Positions 52,781-62,562 of a DNA stretch of 64,000 nt are shown here, one piece after another. The DNA is from Streptomyces chrestomyceticus JCM 4735 (lineage in GTDB: Bacteria > Actinomycetota > Actinomycetes > Streptomycetales > Streptomycetaceae): NCBI RefSeq assembly GCF_003865135.1, contig NZ_BHZC01000001.1, positions 930,001 through 994,000 of the forward strand. The letters run 5' to 3'. Positions within the stretch are counted from its first letter, which is position 1, and each line of letters opens with the position of its first letter. The notes beneath the pieces were generated by a model. The model was not told the DNA's origin. It worked only from the letters and a program-made list of their open reading frames with translations, and did not search any database. A program made the translations under genes and the position numbers.

Positions 52781-55700
52781 GTGAGAACGATTGGGACCGA
52801 CATGTGCACACCCCACACCCCGCCCCCCACCCCCCTGCCGGAGCCCCCGGGCACCGCCGCTCCCCACCCCGCCCCCGAGCCCGTACTGCGCGTCCTGGGA
52901 CCGATGTCGGCCCGGCTCGGCGGTGCCGACCTCCCCCTCGGACCACCACGGCGGCGGGCCCTGCTCGCCCTGCTCCTCGTCCGCCTCGGCAGGGTCGTCC
53001 CCACCGAACTGCTCGTCGAGGAGCTCTGGTGCGAGGGGCCGCCGCGGCACCCCGTCGCCACCCTCCAGAGCCACCTCTCCCACCTGCGCCGGGTGCTCGC
53101 CCCGGCAGCCGGCCAGGGCACCTCGTCCGTGCTGCGCTACCAGGCGCCCGGATACGTGCTCCAGCTCGACCCGGAGCAGGTCGACGCGTTCCGCTTCGAG
53201 CAGATGGTCGCCGACGGGCGGCAGCTCCTGGACCGGCGCGATCCGCGCGGCGCCCGCGACCGGCTCATCGAGGCCCTGGACCTGTGGCGCGGCGCGCCCT
53301 ACACGGAGTTCGGCGCCCAGCCGCCGCTCTCCGACGAGACCGCCCGCCTGGAGCAGGTCCGGCTCACCGCGCTGGAGTCCTGCGCGGAGGCCCGCCTCGC
53401 GCTCGGGGCCGCCGAGGAGGTGGCGGCCGAACTGGGCCTGGAGGTACGCCGCAACCCGGCCCGGGAACGCCTCGTCGGGCATCTGATGACGGCGCTGTCC
53501 CGGCTGGGACGGCAGGCCGAGGCGCTGGAGGTGTACGAGCGGACGCGCTGCCACCTGGTGGAGGAGTTCGGCGTGGACACCGCCGCCGAACTCCAGCGGG
53601 TGCACACCGCCATCCTCCGGCAGGAGCTGGACGACGGCGGTCCGGCGGCCCGTCTCGTGGCCGCGCCGGCCCCCGAGAGCCCGGCCGCCTCCCCCGGTCA
53701 GCAGGGCGGCCCGCCGCGCAGAGCGGACTTCCCGGCGCAGCACGCCGCGCCGGAAGCGACCGCGCATCCGCAGGAAGCCGCCGCGCCGTCCCGTGCCGCG
53801 AGGAACCGCCGGTCCGCGCGGAACGCGGACCGGGGCACGCCGGTGCAGGGACCGGCCAGAGGCGCACGGGCGACCGGGCCGCGGCGCCTGCACGGCGTCG
53901 GCCGGCTGCCCGCCCGCCCGGCCCCCGTCCCGGAGGACTGCACCGGCTCCGGCCCCGAAGGGACCGCGGCTCCCTGGCCGTTCACCGGCCGGGACCAGGA
54001 GCTGCACCGCCTGACCACGTCATCGGCCGGCGCGGCCACCGGCCACGGGTACCTGGCCTGCGTGCTCGGCGCCGCCGGGGTCGGCAAGACGCGGCTGCTG
54101 ATGGAGCTGGCCCCGGCGCTGGAAACCGCCGGGGACGCCCTCGACGTGGTGTGGAGCCACTGCTTCCCCGGCGAGGGCGTACCGCCGTACTGGCTGTGGA
54201 CCCAGGTGCTGCGCCACCTGTCGGCCACCCGTCCGGACGCCTTCCGCACCGCCACCGCGCCCTTCGACACGCTGCTCGCCCCGGTGATGCCCGAGCGCTC
54301 GGCCGGGCCCGGCGGGCAGGGGCACGAGGACGACTGGGCCCAGGCCCGGTTCCTGACCCACGACGCGGTGTGCGAGGTACTGCTCGCGCTGGCCGCCGAA
54401 CGGCCGCTGGTCCTGCTCCTGGAGGATCTGCACTGGGCCGACGCCGCCTCCCTCGACCTGCTGCGGCTGCTCGGCACCCGCCGCCACGGGCACCGGATCA
54501 GCATCGTGCTCACCGCCCGGGACTTCGAGGCGGACTCCGACGCCACGATCCGCCGGGTGCTGGCCGACGTCCTGCGGGGCCCCAGGACCGAGACGCTGCG
54601 GCTCGGCGGGCTGTCCCGCAGTGCCGTCGCGTCCCTGGTGGAGGCGCAGGCCGGGCGCGGGGTCGGCGCTGACGTCGTGGACGCGCTGCACGAGCGCAGC
54701 AAGGGCAATCCGTACTTCGTCATGCAGTTGCTGTCGCTGCTCGGCGACGCGCGGCGTCTGCACGACGCGGACGCCACCGACGTCCTGCGGGCGCAGGTGC
54801 CGACCGGCGTGCGGGAGGCGCTGCGCCAGCGGTTCGCCGCCCTGCCGGAGCCCGCCCTGCGGGTGCTGCGGCTGTGTGCCGTCATCGGCACCGAGATCGA
54901 CACGGACCTGCTGCACTGCACCGCCACCGAGGACGAGCCGGTGGCGTCCTCCCTGACGGAGGCGATCCGGGCGGGACTGCTCGGCGAGGACCCGCACCAT
55001 CCCGGGCGGCTGCACTTCATGCACGCGCTGGTCCGCGAGACGCTGCTCGACGTGCTCGCGCGCGACGAACGCCACCGGCTGCACGCCCGGGTGGCCGAAT
55101 CGCTGTGCACGCGCGGCGGCACCCAGGTGGGCGACGAGGAGTTCGAGCGCCTGGCCCACCACACCTGGCACGCGCAGGACGCGCTCCCCGCCCGGCAGGC
55201 CCTCCCCCGGCTGTTACGCGCCGCCGAGCAGGCCGAGCAGCACCTGGCGTACGAGAAGGTCGAGACGTGGCTGCGCCGGGCCGTGCACCTCGCGGGCCTG
55301 CTGCCCCGTGACGACGCGTCCGCCCGCGCGCTGGAGCAGCGGCTGTACATCCAGCTCGGGCAGTTGCTCGCCATCGTCCGCGGATACGGTGACGCCGAGG
55401 CGGAAGCGGCACTGACCCGGGGCCGCGCCCTCGGGACGGTCACCCGGGCGCCCGAGGACCCCTCGGTGCTGTGGGCGCTGTGCTCGGCGTTCCTGGTCAC
55501 CGGCCGGTACGACGAGTCACGGCAGTTCTCCCGGCTGCTGCGCGACATCGGCAGCCGTACGCGCCACCCGGTGGCCCTGCTGGGCGCGGCGTACGGCAAG
55601 GGCGTCGCGCTGCACGTACGCGGCCGGCTGCCGGAGGCGCTCGCGGAACTGGAGCGGAGCGTCGGGCTGGCGGACCGGTTCGCCCGGGAGGGCCGCACCC

Positions 55701-56287
55701 TGGCCCGTACGTTCCAGCACGACCCGCGCGTCTCCTGCCGGTCCTACGACGCCTTCACCCACTGGATCCTGGGCGACCGGGACACCGCCCGCGCCCGCCG
55801 GAGCCAGCTCATGGGCCTGACGGCGTACGAGAGCAGGCCGTCCGACCGGTCCTTCGCGCTGTACGTGGACGCGGTCCTCGCCGCCTGGGAAGGCGACGCC
55901 GAGACCGCGCGGGCCTCCTCCGCCGAAGGGGCGCGGCTGGCCGGGGAACACGGGCTGCTGTACTGGAAGGCGATGCTCCGCCTGACGGAGGGCTGGTCCC
56001 TGACCCACCTGGGCCACGGCGACGAGGGCGTCACCCAGATGCAGACCAGCCTCGCCGAACTGCGCCCCTCCCGCTCCCACTTGCGGCTCCCCCTGCACCT
56101 CGGCCTGCTCGCCCAGGCCCAGCACCACGCCGGCCGCCGCGACGACGCCACGGCCACCCTCCGCAAGATGCTCGCCGTCATCGAACACCGCCGTGAGCAC
56201 GTCTACCTGCACCACGCCCTGCCCGCCACCGCCCTGCTGCACGACCTCCTGGGCCGGCATGTGACCGACGTCGCCCTCTCGGGCTGA
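52781..56287 (+). CDS. Large SARP regulator with AAA ATPase domain (AfsR-type)
   Basis: 1168 residues. Winged-helix DNA-binding domain (about 35-115, with PPRRRALLALLLVRLGRVV), a BTAD domain (about 125-275), a Pro/Ala/Arg-rich linker, then an ATPase with VLGAAGVGKTRLL (near 425) and LLLEDLHWADAASL, and a helical TPR-like C-terminus. It is the likely pathway activator, divergent from the AT gene. An in-frame TTA codon lies at 55214-55216 (residue 812), so bldA may gate it. GTG 52781 is taken as the start; ATG 52802 is possible, and both have weak ribosome sites. Confidence 0.9.
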   Translation: MRTIGTDMCTPHTPPPTPLPEPPGTAAPHPAPEPVLRVLGPMSARLGGADLPLGPPRRRALLALLLVRLGRVVPTELLVEELWCEGPPRHPVATLQSHLSHLRRVLAPAAGQGTSSVLRYQAPGYVLQLDPEQVDAFRFEQMVADGRQLLDRRDPRGARDRLIEALDLWRGAPYTEFGAQPPLSDETARLEQVRLTALESCAEARLALGAAEEVAAELGLEVRRNPARERLVGHLMTALSRLGRQAEALEVYERTRCHLVEEFGVDTAAELQRVHTAILRQELDDGGPAARLVAAPAPESPAASPGQQGGPPRRADFPAQHAAPEATAHPQEAAAPSRAARNRRSARNADRGTPVQGPARGARATGPRRLHGVGRLPARPAPVPEDCTGSGPEGTAAPWPFTGRDQELHRLTTSSAGAATGHGYLACVLGAAGVGKTRLLMELAPALETAGDALDVVWSHCFPGEGVPPYWLWTQVLRHLSATRPDAFRTATAPFDTLLAPVMPERSAGPGGQGHEDDWAQARFLTHDAVCEVLLALAAERPLVLLLEDLHWADAASLDLLRLLGTRRHGHRISIVLTARDFEADSDATIRRVLADVLRGPRTETLRLGGLSRSAVASLVEAQAGRGVGADVVDALHERSKGNPYFVMQLLSLLGDARRLHDADATDVLRAQVPTGVREALRQRFAALPEPALRVLRLCAVIGTEIDTDLLHCTATEDEPVASSLTEAIRAGLLGEDPHHPGRLHFMHALVRETLLDVLARDERHRLHARVAESLCTRGGTQVGDEEFERLAHHTWHAQDALPARQALPRLLRAAEQAEQHLAYEKVETWLRRAVHLAGLLPRDDASARALEQRLYIQLGQLLAIVRGYGDAEAEAALTRGRALGTVTRAPEDPSVLWALCSAFLVTGRYDESRQFSRLLRDIGSRTRHPVALLGAAYGKGVALHVRGRLPEALAELERSVGLADRFAREGRTLARTFQHDPRVSCRSYDAFTHWILGDRDTARARRSQLMGLTAYESRPSDRSFALYVDAVLAAWEGDAETARASSAEGARLAGEHGLLYWKAMLRLTEGWSLTHLGHGDEGVTQMQTSLAELRPSRSHLRLPLHLGLLAQAQHHAGRRDDATATLRKMLAVIEHRREHVYLHHALPATALLHDLLGRHVTDVALSG

Positions 56288-56309
56288 GAGCCGGCGTCAC
56301 GGCCCGGCC

Positions 56310-56344
56310 GACCGGCCCGCTCCCCTGGGGACGCGCGGCCGGTC
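56310..56344. terminator. Hairpin between SARP and methyltransferase genes
   Basis: GACCGGCC (56310-56317) pairs with GGCCGGTC (56337-56344) across a 19 nt loop, between convergent stops 55 bp apart. It overlaps the methyltransferase stop. Confidence 0.5.
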
Positions 56345-57095
56345 AGCCGGTCGCGGTGACCACGCGCGTGCGCATCCACGGCCCGCCCCACCACATGCGC
56401 CAGCCCGCCGAGCGGACAGCGACCCCGCTGACCGGCAGCCCGTCCAGGACGTCGCGGTAGAAGGGCACGGAGCCGCCGATGTCGGCGATCACCAGCCGGC
56501 CGCCCGGCCGCAGGACGCGGACCGCCTCGGCCACCGCCCGGCGCCGCCCCTCGGCGTCCTTGATGTTGTGGATGGCCAGGCTGGACAGCACCACGTCGAA
56601 CTCGCCGTCACCGAAGGGCAGGTCCCGCAGGTCGCCGGTGCGCAGCTCCACCCGGTCCTGGACGTGCTCGGCCCGCGCGTTGCGTTCGGTGGCGCTCACC
56701 GCGTTGCCCGTCTGGTCGACGCCACGCCACAGGTCCACCCCGACCGCCCGGCCCTCCGGCACCCGGCGGGCACCCGCCAGCAGCACGGCGCCGCGCCCGC
56801 ACCCGAGGTCCAGGAGCCGCTCGTTCCCGCGCAGCTCCAGCCCGTCCAGCAGGTCCTCCCAGACGGTGAACTTGCCCCGCCGGGTGGCGTGCGCGTACAG
56901 CACGAAGGCGACCGCCATCACGAGCGCACACAGGAACGGCAGCCAGGCCACCCCGATTCCGGGCCCCGAGAGCGTGCCGAACCCCGCCAGCACCGACCCC
57001 ACCGCTCCGCAGCCGAGGCCGAACAGCGCGTACGGGGCGTCGACGCCGTACGCTCCCCGCCGTCGCCCGCGTCCTCCACCGGTCCCACTCGGCAC
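56343..57095 (-). CDS. Membrane-anchored SAM-dependent methyltransferase
   Basis: 250 residues. Two N-terminal hydrophobic segments (about residues 22-45 and 50-70) precede a class-I methyltransferase domain: LLDLGCGRGAVLLAGA, GVDLW, FDVVLSSLAIHNI and VLRPGGRLVIADIG. GTG 57095 follows GGGGAGGGG; the longer frame has no ribosome site. The UbiE-like motifs suggest a small-molecule or lipid substrate at the membrane. It lies beside the SARP gene but points toward it, so cluster membership is uncertain. Confidence 0.82.
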   Translation of the reverse strand: MPSGTGGGRGRRRGAYGVDAPYALFGLGCGAVGSVLAGFGTLSGPGIGVAWLPFLCALVMAVAFVLYAHATRRGKFTVWEDLLDGLELRGNERLLDLGCGRGAVLLAGARRVPEGRAVGVDLWRGVDQTGNAVSATERNARAEHVQDRVELRTGDLRDLPFGDGEFDVVLSSLAIHNIKDAEGRRRAVAEAVRVLRPGGRLVIADIGGSVPFYRDVLDGLPVSGVAVRSAGWRMWWGGPWMRTRVVTATG

Positions 57096-57525
57096 GATGC
57101 AGCCCCTCCCCGAAAAATCACGATCAGATACGACGTCATCGTACGAGTCACCCGCGCACCCGGTCTGAGCCACTTACCCCCGCACGCTTCTCCACCCGGG
57201 GACGAGGCCCGCGCACCCGGCCCCGGCAGCGGACGCCAACCGTCCGTTCCGGGCCAACACGGCGTACATTTTGCGCGACTTCAGGACATCTGAGCCCATT
57301 GGGGGTTGTGAGGCGGCCGCGGTCCATGACACTCATGTGCTCGGGAGTGCTCCGTGAGCCGCCGCCCCTGAAGCCCGAGCGCCGGCGCACCGAGCGCGCC
57401 GGCGACGGCAACGCGTCGGCCCCTCCCTGCCGTTGCGCATCACCGGGCGCACCGCCGCCCGGCAACGGCAGCCGCCCGGGACATCTCCCGGCACCTACCC
57501 GGTCCCACTCGGATGAGGAGACATC
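57096..57525. other. 430 bp divergent spacer
   Basis: It separates the methyltransferase and the papain-inhibitor-like gene. The right half folds into two strong hairpins (listed separately). No credible gene was seen; the short frames have no ribosome site. Confidence 0.5.
57380..57470 (+). promoter_or_regulatory. Structured leader upstream of the inhibitor-like gene
   Basis: Hairpin A: a 9 bp stem 57380-57388/57396-57404 with a 7 nt loop. Hairpin B is nested: an outer stem 57428-57435/57463-57470 and an inner 7 bp stem 57443-57449/57456-57462. They end 55 bp before the start codon. They could form an attenuator or stabilise the mRNA; no known riboswitch class is recognised. Confidence 0.4.
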
Positions 57526-57942
57526 ATGCGCGCATCCAGACGCTGGAAGACCACGGTCTGCGGTGTGATAGCCGTCACCGGCATCGCTCTCGGCACGGGC
57601 ACCGCCCACGCCGTGCCGATCGGCCAGACCATGAACGGCAAGATGACCTACTACAACGACAGGGGCTACGGCGCCTGCGGCACGCCCATCGACGCCACCT
57701 CGCAGGACCTGGTCGCCGTCTCGGCCTCCTACTGGACCTCGCCCAACCCGAACAACGACCCGCTCTGTGCCGGCATCGAGGTGCAGGTGTCGTACAACGG
57801 CAGGACCATCACCGTGCCGGTCAAGGACAAGTGCCCGTCCTGCGCCCCGACCCACATCGACCTCAGCCAGGCCGCCTTCCGCAAGCTGGTGCCCGCGGGC
57901 ACCGACATGGTCCCGAACGTCACCTGGAAGTTCGTCCGCTGA
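57526..57942 (+). CDS. Secreted papain-inhibitor-like double-psi beta-barrel protein
   Basis: 138 residues. The Sec signal peptide ends near residue 29 (AHA-VP). The mature part has MTYYNDRGYGACGTPIDA, four cysteines, and the RlpA-like pattern CAPTHIDLSQAAFRKL. This closely resembles the Streptomyces papain inhibitor (SPI) of S. mobaraensis, a small stable barrel that inhibits cysteine proteases and is a transglutaminase substrate. ATG 57526 follows GAGGAG. Expansin-like or RlpA-type wall proteins share the fold, so inhibition is inferred from the close resemblance. Confidence 0.83.
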   Translation: MRASRRWKTTVCGVIAVTGIALGTGTAHAVPIGQTMNGKMTYYNDRGYGACGTPIDATSQDLVAVSASYWTSPNPNNDPLCAGIEVQVSYNGRTITVPVKDKCPSCAPTHIDLSQAAFRKLVPAGTDMVPNVTWKFVR

Positions 57943-58064
57943 ACCGGCCGCGGCCGGCCGTCCTGACGTGACGGCGACGGCCGCGGCGGGGCGGGTCCGA
58001 CGGGCACCGGTGCGCTCTCGCGCCGCCGCGCCTGCCCTCGGGCCCGCTCGTCTTCCGACGACCA

Positions 58065-58099
58065 CGCAAACCGCTTGCGCTGTTTGCGCTAGCGTTGCG
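58065..58099. promoter_or_regulatory. LacI-family operator candidate
   Basis: CGCAAA (58065-58070) and TTTGCG (58083-58088) form an inverted pair, and TTGCG recurs at 58075, 58084 and 58095. The site ends 4 bp before the regulator's ATG, suiting autoregulation by this LacI protein. Confidence 0.45.
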
Positions 58100-58102
58100 T
58101 GC

Positions 58103-59116
58103 ATGACGCGACGACTTGCGCAGGTGGCGAAGAAGGTGGGCGTCTCCGAGGCGACCGTCAGCCGGGTGCTGAACGGCAAGCCCGGTGTCTCGGAGGCCAC
58201 CCGGCAGGCGGTGCTCACCGCGCTGGACGTGCTCGGCTACGAGCGGCCGACCCAACTGCGCGGCGAGCGCGGCAAGCTCATCGGGCTGGTACTGCCGGAG
58301 CTGTCGAACCCGATCTTCCCCGCCTTCGCCGAGGTCGTCGGTGGCGCGCTCGCCCAGCGCGGGCTGACCCCCGTCCTCTGCACCCAGACACCGGGCGGCA
58401 TCCAGGAGACGGACTACGTCGACCTCCTGCTCCAGCAGCAGGTGTCCGGCGTGGTGTTCGCGGGCGGGCTGTACGCGCAGGCGGACGCGCCGCACGACCA
58501 CTACCGGCTGCTGCACGCCAGGAACCTGCCCGTGGTGCTGGTCAACGCGCCGATCCCGGGCCTCGACTTCCCCTGCGTCTCCACCGACGACGCGGTCGGG
58601 GTGGAGCAGGCGTGGCGTCACCTCACCTCGCTCGGGCACGAACGGATCGGCCTGGCGCTCGGCCCGTCCGACCATGTGCCCTCGCGGCGCAAGCTCGCCG
58701 CCGGGCAGGCGGTGGCACGGGCCGCGGGCGGTCCAGGGCTGCCGCCGGAGCACGTGGTACGGGGCATGTACACGATGGAGGGCGGCCACGCGGCGGCCTC
58801 CCGCCTGCTGGACGCCGGGGTGACCGGCATCGTCTGCGCCAGCGACGTCATCGCGCTGGGCGCGGTGCGGGCCGCGCGCCGGCGCGGGCTGCGGGTGCCG
58901 CAGGACGTGTCGGTGGTGGGGTACGACGACTCGCCGCTGATGACCGTGACGGAGCCGCCGCTGTCGACGGTGCGGCAGCCGATCGACGCGCTGGGCCGTA
59001 CCGCGGTCCAGTTGCTGACGGCGCAGATCGACGGCCGGGAGGTGGTCCGCGACGAGATCCTGTTCGAACCGGAGCTGGTGGTACGGGGATCGACGGGGCC
59101 GCGCGCCGCACGGTAA
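58103..59116 (+). CDS. LacI-family transcriptional regulator
   Basis: 337 residues. N-terminal helix-turn-helix and hinge (LAQVAKKVGVSEATVSRVLNG, then the YERPTQLRG hinge region), followed by a sugar-binding periplasmic-like effector domain (LVLPELSNPIFPAFAEVV, VVGYDDSPLMTVTEPPLSTV). It most likely represses the downstream sugar importer until an alpha-glucoside binds. It is 184 bp upstream of that operon and in the same direction. Confidence 0.9.
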   Translation: MTRRLAQVAKKVGVSEATVSRVLNGKPGVSEATRQAVLTALDVLGYERPTQLRGERGKLIGLVLPELSNPIFPAFAEVVGGALAQRGLTPVLCTQTPGGIQETDYVDLLLQQQVSGVVFAGGLYAQADAPHDHYRLLHARNLPVVLVNAPIPGLDFPCVSTDDAVGVEQAWRHLTSLGHERIGLALGPSDHVPSRRKLAAGQAVARAAGGPGLPPEHVVRGMYTMEGGHAAASRLLDAGVTGIVCASDVIALGAVRAARRRGLRVPQDVSVVGYDDSPLMTVTEPPLSTVRQPIDALGRTAVQLLTAQIDGREVVRDEILFEPELVVRGSTGPRAAR

Positions 59117-59300
59117 CCCGGACGACCGCCGGAAGCCTCGGCAGCGCGGGGTTCGAGTCGGCCAAACCGCTGTCAATAATTTGCAGATTACGCGCGCGAT
59201 ATTGCGCTCTTCTGACCCCGGTGCTTGAGTGAGCGCCAGTACCCGTCGCCTCGTTCGCCGCCTCACTCGCCGCCCGGCTCACGCTCAGAGGGGTCCACCG

Positions 59301-60674
59301 ATGTCATCCACGGGAAAACGCGGACGCACGCTCGCCTGCCTCACCGTCGCGTCCCTGACCGCGCTCACCGCCTGCGGCACCAGCAGCGGCGACGGCGCCG
59401 AGGACGCGCCGGGCGGCACGGTACGGCTCACCGTCAACGGGCAGCCGCCCACGACGCAGGCGTTCGAGCGTGCGCTCTTCGACAAGCATGTGCGGCAGTT
59501 CGAGAAGGCCAACCCCGGCATCGACATCGTGCCGCACGAAGGCTTCATGGACCCGAAGACCTTCAACGCCAAGCTGGCGGGCGGCAAGCTCGAAGACGTC
59601 TTCTACGTCTACTTCACCGATGCCCGTGGCCTGATCGCCAAGCGCCAGGCGGCCGACCTCACGGACCACCTCAAGGACATGCCGCACCGCGCGGACGTCC
59701 AGGACGAGCTGATGAAGGTGTTCCAGGACGGGAAGGGCCGCCAGTACGGCCTGCCGACCGCCAACTACTCGATGGGCCTGCTCTACAACCGCACCCTGTT
59801 CAAGAAGGCCGGGCTCGACCCGGACAAGCCGCCGCGGACCTGGGCGGACGTCCGGGCCGCCGCGAAGCGCATCGCCGCGCTCGGCGACAACACCGCCGGT
59901 TACGCCGACTTCTCCAAGAACAACCAGGGCGGCTGGCACTTCACCGCGGAGCTGTACTCCCGCGGCGGCCGGATCGCCACCGAGCAGGACGGCCACTGGA
60001 AGGCCGCGTTCAACACGGCGGCCGGCCGGGCCACCCTCCAGGACCTGCACGCCATGCGCTGGAAGGACAACTCGATGGGCAGCAGACAACTGCTCCAGGC
60101 CGAGGACGCCCAGCGGATGATGGGCAGCGGCAAACTCGGGATGTACCTCGCCGCGGCCGACAACATCACCGTCATCGCCAAGCAGTTCGGCGGCCGGTAC
60201 CAGGACTACGGCCTCGCACCCGTACCCGACGGCAGGTCCACCCTGATCGGCGGCGAGGGTTACATGATCAACCCCAAGGCGTCCCCGAAGAAGATCGCCG
60301 CCGGGATCAAGTGGCTGCAGTGGAAATACCTCGACCCGGACCTCGTCGAGCGGAACATCCGGGACAACGTCGCCGCGAAGCTGCCCGTCGGGCTGCCCAT
60401 GCCGCCCACCCCCGACATCTGGAAGGGTGCCGTCCGCGACCGGGTGGAGGCGGCCAAGCACAAGTACGCCAACATCCCCGTCGGCAACTACCAGCCCTTC
60501 ATGGACGCGGCGCCCCGCATCACCGGCGTGCTCGAACCCCCGGAGGCACAGCGGGTCTACGCCGTGCTCGACAACGCGATGCAGGCGGTCCTCACCGACA
60601 AGGACGCCGACATCGACGCGCTGCTCGCCACCGCGCAGAAGAAGGCCGACCAGATCTACAGCGCGCTCCGATGA
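59301..60674 (+). CDS. Sugar-binding lipoprotein of an ABC importer
   Basis: 457 residues. Signal peptide with lipobox LTAC at about residue 25; SBP_bac_1 family body (GLPTANYSMGLLYNRTLFKKAGLDPDKPP). It binds an oligosaccharide for the two permeases that follow. ATG 59301 follows AGAGGGG. Its stop overlaps the next start (ATGA). The linked alpha-glucosidase suggests a maltose-, trehalose- or isomaltose-like sugar. Confidence 0.9.
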   Translation: MSSTGKRGRTLACLTVASLTALTACGTSSGDGAEDAPGGTVRLTVNGQPPTTQAFERALFDKHVRQFEKANPGIDIVPHEGFMDPKTFNAKLAGGKLEDVFYVYFTDARGLIAKRQAADLTDHLKDMPHRADVQDELMKVFQDGKGRQYGLPTANYSMGLLYNRTLFKKAGLDPDKPPRTWADVRAAAKRIAALGDNTAGYADFSKNNQGGWHFTAELYSRGGRIATEQDGHWKAAFNTAAGRATLQDLHAMRWKDNSMGSRQLLQAEDAQRMMGSGKLGMYLAAADNITVIAKQFGGRYQDYGLAPVPDGRSTLIGGEGYMINPKASPKKIAAGIKWLQWKYLDPDLVERNIRDNVAAKLPVGLPMPPTPDIWKGAVRDRVEAAKHKYANIPVGNYQPFMDAAPRITGVLEPPEAQRVYAVLDNAMQAVLTDKDADIDALLATAQKKADQIYSALR

Positions 60675-61618
60675 CCACCGCTCCCCTGCTCAAGAAGCCG
60701 CCGTCCCGGTCACCGGCTACTGCGGCGCAGGGGCGGCGCGCCGCTCGACTGCGCCGCTCGGTGCGCGAGCACCTCACCGCATACGGCTTCCTGTGCGCCG
60801 CCGTGGTGATCTTCGCGCTGTTCTCGTGGTGGCCGATCGTCCGCAACGTGCTCCTCGCCTTCCAGGACGTCAACTTCGCCACCGGCAGCACCTGGACGGG
60901 CCTGACCAACTTCGAGAAGCTCTTCGCCGACCCCCTGCTGGCCACGGCCTGGCGCAACACCGCCGTGTTCACCGCGTACGCGCTGGTGCTGGGCTTCTTC
61001 GTACCGTTCCTGACCGCGGTGCTGCTGAACGAGTTCCGGCACGCCCGCGCGTACTTCCGCGTCCTGGTGTATCTGCCGGTGATGCTGCCGCCGGTGGTCG
61101 TGGCGCTGATGTGGAAGTGGTTCTACGACCCGGGCCCGGGGCTGCTCAACGAAGTCCTGCGCACCCTCCACCTGCCGACCTCCGCCTGGCTCGACTCCTC
61201 GTCCACCTCACTGGTCTCTCTGGTGATCGTCTCCACCTGGGCCAACATGGGCACCGCCACACTGATCTACCTCGCGGCACTCCAGACCATCCCCGGCGAG
61301 CTGTACGAGGCGGCGGAGCTGGACGGCGCCAACCTGTGGCAGCGGCTGCGCCACGTCACGGTTCCGCAGACCCGCTTCGTCCTGCTGGTCCTCCTGCTGC
61401 TCCAGATCGTCGCGACGATGCAGGTGTTCACCGAGCCGTACGTGATGACCGGCGGCGGGCCCGACGACTCCACGGTCACCGTGATGTTCCTCGTCTACCG
61501 CTATGCCTTCGTCTACAACGACTTCGGCACCGCGAGCGCGCTCAGCCTGCTGCTGCTCCTCGTCCTCGCCGCGTTCTCCGCCCTCTACCTGCGTGTGACC
61601 CGGACCAAGGAGGGCTGA
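60671..61618 (+). CDS. Sugar ABC permease, MalF type
   Basis: 315 residues with six main helices and the EAA loop (EAAELDGANLWQRLRHVTVPQ) near residue 215. ATG 60671 overlaps the receptor gene. No ATPase gene is present; Streptomyces sugar importers commonly share the MsiK ATPase encoded elsewhere. Confidence 0.92.
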   Translation: MTTAPLLKKPPSRSPATAAQGRRAARLRRSVREHLTAYGFLCAAVVIFALFSWWPIVRNVLLAFQDVNFATGSTWTGLTNFEKLFADPLLATAWRNTAVFTAYALVLGFFVPFLTAVLLNEFRHARAYFRVLVYLPVMLPPVVVALMWKWFYDPGPGLLNEVLRTLHLPTSAWLDSSSTSLVSLVIVSTWANMGTATLIYLAALQTIPGELYEAAELDGANLWQRLRHVTVPQTRFVLLVLLLLQIVATMQVFTEPYVMTGGGPDDSTVTVMFLVYRYAFVYNDFGTASALSLLLLLVLAAFSALYLRVTRTKEG

Positions 61619-62499
61619 TGGCCGCCTCGACCCGTACGCTCATCCGCCCCTCCGTCCTGCGCACCCGTAAGGGAAAACTCGTCTACTGGTCGGTGCTGAC
61701 CGTGGCCCTGGCGCTGTTCACCCTCGCGTTCCTGGTGCCGCTGTACTGGGCCGTGACGGGCGCGATGAAGACCCCGGCCGAGCTGGCGCAGAACCCGCCC
61801 ACCTGCGTGCCTGCCGAGTGGCACCCGGAGAACTACGCCCGTGCCTGGCGGGAGATGGACCTGACCCGCTACTTCCTCAACACCGTGCTGCTGGCCGGCG
61901 GGGCTTGGCTGATCCAGCTCGCGGTGCAGGTACCGGCCGCGTACGCGCTCTCCAAGCTGCGGCCCCGGTTCGGGAACGTCGTCCTGGGACTGATGCTGGT
62001 CACGTTGATGATGCCCGCCACCGCGCTGCTGGTGCCCGTCTACCTCACGGTCGTCGACGTCCCGCTGTTCCACCGCAACCTGATCGACAGCCCGAGCGCG
62101 GTCTGGCTGCCCGCCGCCGCCAACGCCTTCAACATCTACATCCTCAAGAACTTCTTCGACCGCGTGCCGGACGAGCTGCTGGACGCCGCCCGGATCGACG
62201 GCGCCGGCCCGCTCGGCACCCTGTGGCGGATCGTGCTGCCGCTGTCCCGGCCGATCCTCGCCGTCGTCTCGATCCTGTCGGTCGTCGCCGCGTGGAAGGA
62301 CTTCCTCTGGCCCCTGCTGGTGCTGCCGGACCCGGCGAAGCAGCCGCTGAGCGTCTTCCTCCAGCGCGTCGCCCAGGACACTCCGCTCAACAGCCTGGTG
62401 GCTGGCCTGGTCCTGGCCTCGCTGCCGCTGATCGCGCTGTTCCTGGTCTTCCAGCGGCAGATCGTCGCCGGTCTCGGCGCGGGCAGCCTCAAGGGCTGA
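61618..62499 (+). CDS. Sugar ABC permease, MalG type
   Basis: 293 residues, six helices, EAA-like loop (DAARIDGAGPLGTLWRIVLPL) near residue 190. The start overlaps the preceding stop (TGATG). It completes the membrane part of the importer; the glucosidase gene follows after 63 bp. Confidence 0.92.
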   Translation: MAASTRTLIRPSVLRTRKGKLVYWSVLTVALALFTLAFLVPLYWAVTGAMKTPAELAQNPPTCVPAEWHPENYARAWREMDLTRYFLNTVLLAGGAWLIQLAVQVPAAYALSKLRPRFGNVVLGLMLVTLMMPATALLVPVYLTVVDVPLFHRNLIDSPSAVWLPAAANAFNIYILKNFFDRVPDELLDAARIDGAGPLGTLWRIVLPLSRPILAVVSILSVVAAWKDFLWPLLVLPDPAKQPLSVFLQRVAQDTPLNSLVAGLVLASLPLIALFLVFQRQIVAGLGAGSLKG

Positions 62500-62562
62500 G
62501 AGCCGCCGGGGACCGCACCGCCCCCCACTTCCCCGTACACCGCGTACGAAAGGACTCCCCCT

